Position numbers and translations under genes: made by a program | In this document: positions 7,821-13,006 of the stretch, piece after piece | How positions within the stretch are numbered: the stretch's first letter is position 1 | Layout of the letters: each line of letters begins with the position of its first letter | The notes under the pieces: generated by a model | Told to the model about the DNA's origin: nothing | What the model saw: the letters and a program-made list of their open reading frames with translations, nothing else | Database searches by the model: none | NCBI GenBank assembly: GCA_038251325.1 | Contig: JBBSBL010000068.1 | Location: forward strand, 1-13,006 | Source of the DNA: JBBSBL01 sp038251325 | GTDB taxonomy: Bacteria; Actinomycetota; Thermoleophilia; Solirubrobacterales; Solirubrobacteraceae | DNA: 13,006 nt | Direction of reading: 5' to 3'

Positions 7821-7883
7821 GCGCGGGGACGCTACCGGCCGGTGAGCATCTAGGCTGCGGCCGCAACCACACACGGAGGCGGA
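7821..7883. promoter_or_regulatory. Divergent promoter region of the hydratase and dehydrogenase genes
   Basis: Minus strand: TAGCGT (7834 to 7829) lies 8 nt before the hydratase ATG, consistent with a leaderless mRNA. Plus strand: TAGGCT (7851-7856) lies 27 nt before the dehydrogenase ATG, and GGAGG (7875-7879) sits 4 nt before that ATG, so this gene has a short 5' leader with a Shine-Dalgarno site. Between the two hexamers is the 10-bp palindrome ACCGGCCGGT (7834-7843), flanked by GCT and AGC with a 1-nt offset. It is a possible operator touching the hydratase -10 box. Activity is inferred. Confidence 0.55.
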
Positions 7884-8768
7884 ATGGCGGAGATCGAGAA
7901 GGTCGGGATTCTGGGCGCCGGGCTCATGGGCCACGGCATCGCGCAGGTCACCGCGCAGGCCGGCTACGACGTCGTGCTGCGCGAGGTGGACCAGGCGACC
8001 CTCGACAAGGGCCTCGGGAAGATCGAGAAGCAGCTCGCGCGGGCCGTCGAGAAGGGCAAGGCCACCGAGGAGGACGCCGGCGCCGTGCGCGGCCGCATCC
8101 GCGGCACGCTCGACTACGGCGACTTCGCCGACTCCGATCTCGTCGTCGAGGCGATCACCGAGGACCTCGAGCTGAAGCTCGCGATGTGGAAGGAGGTCGA
8201 CGCCGTGGCGAAGCCGGAGGCGTGGTTCGCGACGAACACCTCCTCGCTCGCGGTGATCGACCAGGCCGCCGCCACCGGCCGTCCCGAGCGGTTCCTGGGC
8301 CTGCACTTCTTCAACCCGGCGCAGGTCATGAAGCTGCTCGAGGTCATCCGCTGCGTGACGACCTCCGACGAGGCCTTCCAGGTCGGGCTCGACTACGGCG
8401 CGAGGATCGGCAAGCTCACCGTCCAGACGCGCGACACGGCCGGCTTCATCGTGAACCGCCTGCTCGTCCCCTACCTGCTCGACGCGATCCGCGGCTACGA
8501 GGAGGGCATCGGGTCGATCGCCGAGATCGACGAGGCGATGAAGGCCGGCGCCGGCCATCCGATGGGCCCGCTGACACTGTCGGACTTCGTCGGGCTCGAC
8601 ACGCTCGGGGCGATCTGCGACGTGCTCTTCGACGAGTTCCGCGAGCGGCGCTTCGCCCGTCCGCCGATCCTGCGGAAGATGGTCTCGGCGGGCTGGTACG
8701 GGCGGAAGAGCGGCATGGGCTTCTACGACTACTCGGGCGAGGCGCCGGTGCCGAACCCGGGGATCTGA
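7884..8768 (+). CDS. 3-hydroxybutyryl-CoA / 3-hydroxyacyl-CoA dehydrogenase
   Basis: The protein has 294 residues, the size of single-domain bacterial 3-hydroxybutyryl-CoA dehydrogenases. It oxidises (S)-3-hydroxyacyl-CoA to 3-oxoacyl-CoA with NAD(P), or runs in reverse. The Rossmann loop is ILGAGLMGHGIA (9-20). The catalytic set keeps the exact spacing of the human enzyme: Ser120 (NTSS), His141 (HFFNP), Glu153 and Asn191 (GFIVNRLL). The C-terminal half has the usual GHPMGPLTLSDFVGLD dimer and substrate region and ends KSGMGFYDYSGE. ATG 7884 is set by GGAGG just upstream. It is divergent from the hydratase and followed by a membrane-protein gene within a few bases. It probably works with the hydratase in beta-oxidation or in butyrate-type metabolism. 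Confidence 0.95.
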   Translation: MAEIEKVGILGAGLMGHGIAQVTAQAGYDVVLREVDQATLDKGLGKIEKQLARAVEKGKATEEDAGAVRGRIRGTLDYGDFADSDLVVEAITEDLELKLAMWKEVDAVAKPEAWFATNTSSLAVIDQAAATGRPERFLGLHFFNPAQVMKLLEVIRCVTTSDEAFQVGLDYGARIGKLTVQTRDTAGFIVNRLLVPYLLDAIRGYEEGIGSIAEIDEAMKAGAGHPMGPLTLSDFVGLDTLGAICDVLFDEFRERRFARPPILRKMVSAGWYGRKSGMGFYDYSGEAPVPNPGI

Positions 8769-8776
8769 GGCCGACA

Positions 8777-9787
8777 CTGGGCCGCCTGCTCGACGCGATC
8801 CGCCCGCATCCCCACCGGGGCGACCTGATCGCCGCGGGGGCGGTGCCGTTCGCGCTCGCGGTCGTGCTAGTCAACGTGCGGATGGACGGCGTGTGGGGCC
8901 GCGGGGTCTTCCTCGTCCTCACGGCGCTCGCCTGCGCGCTCGTCCTCGCCATGGGCTGGCTCGCGCCGCTCGAGGAAGAGCGCCCGCGCAACTATCAGGC
9001 CACGCTGCTGCTGCTTGGGCTCGCGCTGCTGCTCGTCACGCTGTTCCGGCTCGCGCAGGTGCTCGGGGTCGAGCGGCCGCTCGACTCGCCCGGCACGGTC
9101 GTGTGGATCTTCGGGGCGCTCGCCGGCGCCGCATTCACCGCGGCGCGCGATCGCCGCGCCGCCGTGTGCGCGCTCGTCGCGGCCGTCGCCGGGACCGTGG
9201 CGCTGCTGGCGTTCGTGGACTGGGTCTTCGCGCCGCACACCGTCACGACGTTCCGATGGGTGCTGCTGGCGGTGGCGGTGGGGCTCATCGTCGGGTCGCT
9301 GCGGCTGCGGGGCTCGCAGCGGCGCGAGTCGGTCTACCTCGTCGACGCGGCGGGACTCGCCGTGCTGGCGATCGCACTGAGCGCCGTGGTGTTCGAGGGC
9401 GTGTTTTCCGATCGAAGTCTCGGAGACCCAGGTCCGCCCGGAGGCCTGTTCTTCTTGAACCTGAGGATCGAGGCCTTCGGCACCTGGTGGGAGCTCGTCC
9501 TGCTCGCGGCCTCCTTCGGCCTCGCCGCCTACGCCGGGGTCGACGGCGAGCGCGGGCCCGGGTACCTCGCCGCGACCGGCCTGGTCGCCTTCGTCCTGCT
9601 CGCCGGCCCGCCGGCCCCCGGCGGCGCGAGTCTCCTCGGCTGGCCGCTGCTGCTCCTCGTCGTCGGCGGGATCATGGTCGCCGCCGGCCTGCGCCCTCGC
9701 CGCGACCTGCCTGCGGAGCCGGGCGAGGACGCGACCACGAGCCGATTCCCCGGGGCGGCGGATGAGCAGGACGCCCCGGCAGACTAG
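8777..9787 (+). CDS. Polytopic membrane protein, unknown function (uncertain, possibly CTG start)
   Basis: I do not recognise the family. From CTG 8777 it has 336 residues with about ten hydrophobic segments; examples are those starting near DLIAAGAV, GVFLVLTA, ATLLLLGL, VVWIFGAL, AVCALVAA, WVLLAVAV, LVDAAGLA, WWELVLLA, YLAATGLV and LLGWPLLL. A hydrophilic acidic tail follows (about the last 35 residues). No catalytic or transport motif is seen. Start choice: there is no ATG, GTG or TTG in frame between the dehydrogenase stop and GTG 8843, and GTG 8843 would cut into the first membrane segment. CTG 8777 has GAGG (8767-8770) 6 nt upstream and keeps it whole; CTG 8765 overlapping the previous stop is another option. 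If GTG 8843 is used the product has 314 residues. The stop TAG overlaps the next gene's -10 box. Confidence 0.75.
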   Translation: MGRLLDAIRPHPHRGDLIAAGAVPFALAVVLVNVRMDGVWGRGVFLVLTALACALVLAMGWLAPLEEERPRNYQATLLLLGLALLLVTLFRLAQVLGVERPLDSPGTVVWIFGALAGAAFTAARDRRAAVCALVAAVAGTVALLAFVDWVFAPHTVTTFRWVLLAVAVGLIVGSLRLRGSQRRESVYLVDAAGLAVLAIALSAVVFEGVFSDRSLGDPGPPGGLFFLNLRIEAFGTWWELVLLAASFGLAAYAGVDGERGPGYLAATGLVAFVLLAGPPAPGGASLLGWPLLLLVVGGIMVAAGLRPRRDLPAEPGEDATTSRFPGAADEQDAPAD

Positions 9788-9799
9788 GATCGCCCGCCC
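9785..9799 (+). promoter_or_regulatory. Candidate leaderless promoter of the carboxyltransferase gene
   Basis: TAGGAT (9785-9790) is followed by 9 nt and then ATG 9800. Its first three bases are the TAG stop of the upstream membrane-protein gene. There is no Shine-Dalgarno sequence between the hexamer and ATG (CGCCCGCCC). No recognisable -35 element is seen. Transcription from this box would start within about 3 nt of the ATG. Confidence 0.5.
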
Positions 9800-11320
9800 A
9801 TGAGCGACCTCGACCACGCCGCCGGCCGCGCCGTCGCCGGCGGCCCGGAGCGCCACCGCGCCAAGGCAGCGGAGCAGGGCAAGCTCCCGGTGCGCGAGCG
9901 GGTCGCGCGCCTGCTCGATCCCGGCTCGTTCGCCGAGGAGGCGCTGCTGGCCAACTGGGAGGCCGATGGCCTCGGGGCCGACGGGGTGGTGACCGGGATG
10001 GGGACGATCGCCGGCCGTCCGGTCGCGCTGATGGCCAACGATCCCACCGTGAAGGCCGGCTCGTGGGGTCCGAAGACCGTCGAGAAGATCATCCGCGTCC
10101 AGGAACGCGCGCTGGAGCGCCGCGTCCCGCTCGTCTACCTCGTCGACTCCGCCGGCGCGCGGATCACCGACCAGGTGCAGATGTTCCCGGGCCGCCGCGG
10201 CGCGGGCCGGATCTTCCACAACGAGGTCAAGCTCTCCGGCGTCGTCCCTCAGGTCTGCGTGCTCTTCGGGCCGAGCGCCGCGGGCGGCGCCTACATCCCC
10301 GCCTTCTGCGACCTCGTGATCATGCGCGACGGCAACGCATCGATGTACCTCGGCTCGCCGCGCATGGCCGAGGTCGTCATCGGAGAGACGGTCACGCTGG
10401 AGGAGATGGGCGGGGCGCGGATGCACACGTCCAAGAGCGGCTGTGGGCATCTGCTCGTGGCCAGCGACGAAGAGGGGATCGACGTCGCCAAGCGCTATCT
10501 CTCCTACTTCCCGACCTCCTGGGAGGAAGAGCCACCGTCCGCGCCGCCCGCCGCCCCCGCGAGCGAGGAGCCGATCCGCGACATCGTGCCCGAGGACGAG
10601 GTCAAGGCCTTCGACATGCGCGACCTGCTCGACGCGCTGCTCGACGCCGACTCGTTCTTCGAGGTCCACGCCCGGTGGGCCAAGGAGCTGATCGTCGGCT
10701 ACGGGCGGCTCGACGGACGCGTGGTCGGGGTCGTGGCAAACCAACCGAAGGTGAAGGGCGGCGTGCTGTTCGTCGACTCGGCCGACAAGGCCGCGCGCTT
10801 CATCTGGACGTGCAACGCGTTCGGCATCCCGCTGCTCTTCCTCTCCGACGTCCCGGGCTTCATGATCGGCACCGCGGTCGAGCGCGAGGGGATCATCCGC
10901 CACGGCGCGAAGATGATCAGCGCGGTCTCCGAGGCCACCGTGCCGAAGCTGTGCGTCGTGATCCGCAAGGCCTACGGAGCCGGGCTCTACGCGATGGCGG
11001 GGCCGGCCTTCGAGCCCGCGGCGACGATCGCGCTGCCGACCGCGTCGATCGCGGTCATGGGCCCGCAGGCGGCGATCAACGCGGTCTTCTACAACCAGCT
11101 CCAGGCGATCGAGGACGAGGGCGAGCGGGCGGCGCGAACCGAGGCGCTCCGCCGCGAGTTCGCCGAGGAGATCGACGTGCTGCACCTCGCCTCGGAGCTC
11201 GTGGTCGACGCCGTCGTCCAGCCGGAGGACCTGCGCGGGGACCTCGTCCGCCGGTTCGCGCTCGCCGTGCGCCGCACGCGCGACTGGCCGGCAAAGCGCA
11301 ACGCGATCACGCCGGTCTAG
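9800..11320 (+). CDS. Acyl-CoA carboxylase, carboxyltransferase (beta) subunit
   Basis: The protein has 506 residues and both crotonase-like carboxyltransferase domains. It transfers carboxyl from carboxybiotin to an acyl-CoA. N-domain marks are DSAGARITDQVQMFPGR (116-132), the oxyanion loop SAAGGAYIPAFCD (159-171) and GGARMHTSKSGCGH (204-217). C-domain marks are NQPKVKGGVLFVDSADKAARFI (in 314-335), FLSDVPGFMIGT (347-358) and the second oxyanion loop RKAYGAGLYAMAG (389-401). The two halves are joined by a Pro/Ala/Glu linker (about 242-258). GAGLYAM and the FxPGRRGAGRIF segment lean toward the methylcrotonyl/geranyl-CoA carboxylase side more than toward propionyl-CoA carboxylase, but specificity is not settled. 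No biotin carboxylase or biotin carrier gene is in the window. A sodium-pump decarboxylase subunit is a less likely alternative. Confidence 0.92.
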   Translation: MSDLDHAAGRAVAGGPERHRAKAAEQGKLPVRERVARLLDPGSFAEEALLANWEADGLGADGVVTGMGTIAGRPVALMANDPTVKAGSWGPKTVEKIIRVQERALERRVPLVYLVDSAGARITDQVQMFPGRRGAGRIFHNEVKLSGVVPQVCVLFGPSAAGGAYIPAFCDLVIMRDGNASMYLGSPRMAEVVIGETVTLEEMGGARMHTSKSGCGHLLVASDEEGIDVAKRYLSYFPTSWEEEPPSAPPAAPASEEPIRDIVPEDEVKAFDMRDLLDALLDADSFFEVHARWAKELIVGYGRLDGRVVGVVANQPKVKGGVLFVDSADKAARFIWTCNAFGIPLLFLSDVPGFMIGTAVEREGIIRHGAKMISAVSEATVPKLCVVIRKAYGAGLYAMAGPAFEPAATIALPTASIAVMGPQAAINAVFYNQLQAIEDEGERAARTEALRREFAEEIDVLHLASELVVDAVVQPEDLRGDLVRRFALAVRRTRDWPAKRNAITPV

Positions 11321-11365
11321 CGAGCCCAGAAGCTCGTCGGGGCTCCTCCGCAGGCAGGCGCGGAG
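11321..11365 (+). terminator. Two tandem hairpins after the carboxyltransferase gene
   Basis: GAGCCC (11322-11327) pairs with GGGCTC (11340-11345), loop 12 nt. Immediately after, CTCCGC (11346-11351) pairs with GCGGAG (11360-11365), loop 8 nt. They start right behind the TAG stop at 11318-11320. No T-run follows. A terminator or 3'-stabilising role is inferred from position. The following gene has its own -10 candidate about 30 nt downstream. Confidence 0.35.
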
Positions 11366-11395
11366 AACACCGTGCCGGCGGGCCGACCGGGCGGC

Positions 11396-11409
11396 TAGCC
11401 TGTGACGGC
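11396..11409 (+). promoter_or_regulatory. Candidate leaderless promoter of the haem-binding protein gene
   Basis: TAGCCT (11396-11401) is followed by 8 nt (GTGACGGC) and then ATG 11410. There is no Shine-Dalgarno sequence and no clear -35 element. The spacing equals that seen before npdG and the enoyl-CoA hydratase. Confidence 0.5.
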
Positions 11410-11898
11410 ATGGGGCCGGCCCGCTCCCACGGTCGCTGGCGGCGACGCGCCCTGTGGGCGGCGGGCGTTCTCGTGGCCGGCTTCCTCCTGATCCAGCTCG
11501 TGCCATACGGGCGCGACCACTCCAATCCGCCGGTCGCCGGCGAGCCGCGGTGGGACTCGCCCCGGACGGCGCAGCTCGTCCGCGCGTCCTGCGGCGACTG
11601 CCACGGGAACCGGACCACCTGGCCGTGGTACTCCAACGTCGCGCCGATGTCCTGGCTCGTGCAGAAGGACGTCGACGAGGGACGCCATGTCCTCAACTTC
11701 TCCGAGTGGAACCGCCCGCAGCCCGGGGTCGGCGAACTCGTCGATCAGGTGCTGAGCGGCGAGATGCCGCCCACGAAGTACACGATCCTCCACTCCGGCG
11801 CCGCGCTCTCCGACGCGGAGAAGCGAGCCCTCGCGCGCGGCCTCGAGCGCACCTACGCGCAGAGCCCGCCGGCCGGGATCCGCGGCGGGGACGGCTAG
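11410..11898 (+). CDS. Membrane-anchored haem-binding (CxxCH) protein, Haem_bd domain
   Basis: The protein has 162 residues. An Arg-rich N-terminus (RRRR around 9-13) is followed by one membrane segment (ALWAAGVLVAGFLLIQLV, 14-31), so the rest is probably outside the cytoplasmic membrane as a signal-anchored domain. The haem attachment motif is CGDCH (61-65). It is followed by WPWYSNVAPMSWLVQ (71-85), EGRHVLNFSEW (90-100), MPPTKYTILH (119-128) and LSDAEKRAL, the signature of the Pfam haem-binding domain with CxxCH and a downstream Met (Met119) as likely second haem ligand. It is a small c-type cytochrome-like electron-transfer or sensor protein. No cytochrome assembly gene or redox partner is next to it. 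The start is the ATG directly behind the TAGCCT box. Confidence 0.9.
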   Translation: MGPARSHGRWRRRALWAAGVLVAGFLLIQLVPYGRDHSNPPVAGEPRWDSPRTAQLVRASCGDCHGNRTTWPWYSNVAPMSWLVQKDVDEGRHVLNFSEWNRPQPGVGELVDQVLSGEMPPTKYTILHSGAALSDAEKRALARGLERTYAQSPPAGIRGGDG

Positions 11899-11921
11899 CA
11901 CCGCCGTCCCGACGTGGGTCT

Positions 11922-11939
11922 CGGGCGCGGCCCCGCCCG
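11922..11939. terminator. GC hairpin between convergent genes
   Basis: CGGGCG (11922-11927) pairs with CGCCCG (11934-11939) around a 6-nt loop in the 70-bp gap between the haem-binding protein and the minus-strand gene. The whole gap is extremely GC-rich and other pairings are possible. No T-run is seen. A bidirectional terminator is plausible from position only. Confidence 0.3.
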
Positions 11940-11968
11940 CGGCGGCGTGCCCGGCGCCGCGGCGAAGC

Positions 11969-13006
11969 TCAGCGCCGGGCGACCACGACCGTCGCGCCCG
12001 GGCGGGTCCCGTCGAGCGACGCCGTGATCCGGTGCGGTCCGCGGTGCAGGCGTACCCGCAGGACCGCTCGTCCGTCCTTGCCGGTGACCGCGCTCGCGCC
12101 GGCGACGCGCACCGTGGCCAGGCCGATCGGCTCGCCCGGCCCGGTGCCGACGCGCACCCGCAGGGCGATCGCCCGGCCGGCGCGGACCCGCCACGGGGCG
12201 AGGACCCGCAGGCGCGGCGGGGGCGTGGGGATGAACGTCAGCAGGCTCGGCTGGGGGTAGGTCGCCGGTCCCGTGGAGGAGAGGGGCATCACGCCCCAGT
12301 GCAGCAGGCCGCCGAGCGCGGGGGTGACGTCGAGGCCCTCGGACTCGCCGTTGATCGTCCGCTCGAGCTCGAGCCGGCGGTGGCCGGTGCGGACGTCGAC
12401 GCCCCAGACCTGGAAGACGGCCCCGTCCTGCCCGGCCAGGAGCAGGCGACCGCGCCAGAACGCCGCACCCGTGACGCCCGAGGGCGGCACCGCCCCGCGA
12501 AGCCGGCGCACCGGCCGGATGGTCGGCGCGGCGGGGGCGGCGCGGCCGGGCCGGACGTCGGCGAGCCGGTAGGCGAGGAGATCCTCTCCGCTCGAGGTCC
12601 AGGCCAGGCGGCCGCCCGGTGCGACCTCGACCCACATCGCCTTGGCGATGTCGGCCGGGTCGAGCTTCACGTAGTAGCGCCAGTCCAGCGTCGTCGGGTC
12701 CACGACGCCGAACGCGCCGGTCCCGCACGTGTTCCCGAGGCGGTCGTCGTAGCACTCGAGCGGGAGCAGCACCCGGCCGCCCTCCGCCGGGTCCCAGGAC
12801 GGGTCGCCGATGTGGTTATAGCCCTCGCGCGCGAAGACGTCGGCCGGGATGGCGTCGTTGTGGCCCGCCTGCTGGACGAGCTGCGCGTCGGTCCGGTACG
12901 CGCCCTGGCGGAACCCGGTGAAGAAGAGGCGCGGGACGAGGTCGCTGGAGAGTCCCTGCCAGTAGCTGAAGCTGATCGTGCTCGTGCCGACCTGGCGCCA
13001 CCGGCC
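11969..13006 (-). CDS. Secreted-type protein, predicted beta-rich with C-terminal Ig-like domain (5' end missing)
   Basis: The minus-strand frame is open from the right window edge to TGA 11969-11971, giving 345 visible residues; the N-terminus and any signal peptide lie outside. I do not recognise the family. The visible N-terminal part (RWRQVGTSTISFSYWQGLSS, then FFTGFRQGAYRTD, GYNHIGDPSWDP, GGRVLLPLECYDD) and repeated strand-like segments with Trp and Gly (LDWRYYVKL, GRLAWTSSGEDLLAYRL, AAFWRGRLLLAGQDGAVFQVW) suggest a beta-propeller-like fold. Two cysteines in LECYDDRLGNTCGTG could form a disulfide, which fits export. The last about 75 residues (RVRAGRAIALRV, GLATVRVAGASAVTGKDGRAVLRV, HRITASLDG) look like a bacterial Ig-like repeat. 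A GTG at 12770-12772 could be mistaken for the start, but the homology-like sequence clearly continues upstream. It is convergent with the haem-binding gene. Confidence 0.75.
   Translation of the reverse strand, partial: GRWRQVGTSTISFSYWQGLSSDLVPRLFFTGFRQGAYRTDAQLVQQAGHNDAIPADVFAREGYNHIGDPSWDPAEGGRVLLPLECYDDRLGNTCGTGAFGVVDPTTLDWRYYVKLDPADIAKAMWVEVAPGGRLAWTSSGEDLLAYRLADVRPGRAAPAAPTIRPVRRLRGAVPPSGVTGAAFWRGRLLLAGQDGAVFQVWGVDVRTGHRRLELERTINGESEGLDVTPALGGLLHWGVMPLSSTGPATYPQPSLLTFIPTPPPRLRVLAPWRVRAGRAIALRVRVGTGPGEPIGLATVRVAGASAVTGKDGRAVLRVRLHRGPHRITASLDGTRPGATVVVARR

Noticed and set aside
5589..7853. Long plus-strand open frame across the peptidase, methyltransferase and antisense hydratase.
   Set aside because: It crosses three genes that have clear motifs in other frames. 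Its translation is Arg/Pro/Ala-rich and unlike any protein family.
8474..8803. A 19-bp direct repeat (8474-8492 and 8785-8803).
   Set aside because: Both copies encode the same short peptide LLDAIR in the reading frame of their own gene with preferred codons. This is a likely coincidence and not a recombination or attachment site, though it mildly supports coding upstream of GTG 8843.
8867..11506. Very long open frame on the minus strand (about 880 codons) opposite the membrane-protein and carboxyltransferase genes.
   Set aside because: It is an antisense shadow created by GC-rich codon bias. The product is low-complexity Arg/Asp/His-rich with no domain, while the plus-strand proteins carry full family motifs.
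11969..12772. GTG 12770-12772 as the start of the right-edge minus-strand gene.
   Set aside because: The frame remains open to the window edge and the upstream codons read as sensible protein (GYNHIGDPSWDP, FFTGFRQGAYRTD), so the gene continues beyond the window.

Overview
This window is a gene-dense, very GC-rich stretch with almost no non-coding DNA. It looks like chromosomal DNA of a high-GC actinobacterium. A deep-branching soil lineage such as Thermoleophilia/Solirubrobacterales is my guess from protein style and gene content; it is not proven. Features pointing this way are a coenzyme F420 gene set, single-domain acyl-CoA enzymes, strong G/C third-codon bias and start codons placed directly behind -10 boxes. 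I see no mobile elements, tRNA, rRNA or CRISPR.

Region 1 (1-3244) is coenzyme F420 metabolism. The left edge holds the last 52 codons of an FO synthase CofH-type domain (+ strand). Facing it is a minus-strand operon read in the order npdG (F420:NADPH oxidoreductase), cofD (lactyl/PEP transferase), cofC (guanylyltransferase), cofE (F420-0:glutamate ligase). FO synthase makes the chromophore, CofC and CofD add the phospho-acid linker, CofE adds the glutamates, and NpdG exchanges hydride between NADPH and F420. CofE lacks the C-terminal nitroreductase domain of mycobacterial FbiB.

Region 2 (3272-6984) is a plus-strand run of a BadH-like short-chain dehydrogenase, an HMG-CoA-lyase-family enzyme, a membrane-associated M28 metallopeptidase with an unusual insertion, and a class I SAM methyltransferase. 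It diverges from npdG across only 27 bp.

Region 3 (7041-11320) is acyl-CoA metabolism. An enoyl-CoA hydratase (-) is divergent from a 3-hydroxyacyl-CoA dehydrogenase (+). Next come a polytopic membrane protein of unknown function, whose start codon may be CTG, and an acyl-CoA carboxylase carboxyltransferase subunit with no biotin carboxylase nearby.

Region 4 (11410-13006) has a small membrane-anchored CxxCH haem-binding protein (+). Convergent with it is a minus-strand secreted-looking protein with a C-terminal Ig-like domain, cut off by the window edge.

The main cross-cutting signal is regulatory. At least five starts have a TANNNT hexamer (usually TAGNNT) 7-9 nt upstream of the start codon and no Shine-Dalgarno sequence, the layout expected of leaderless mRNAs. 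No clearly novel multi-gene system is visible. The points most worth a second look are these leaderless promoters (two of them overlapping the upstream gene's TAG stop), the M28 insertion, the apparent CTG start and the missing FbiB-type reductase domain.
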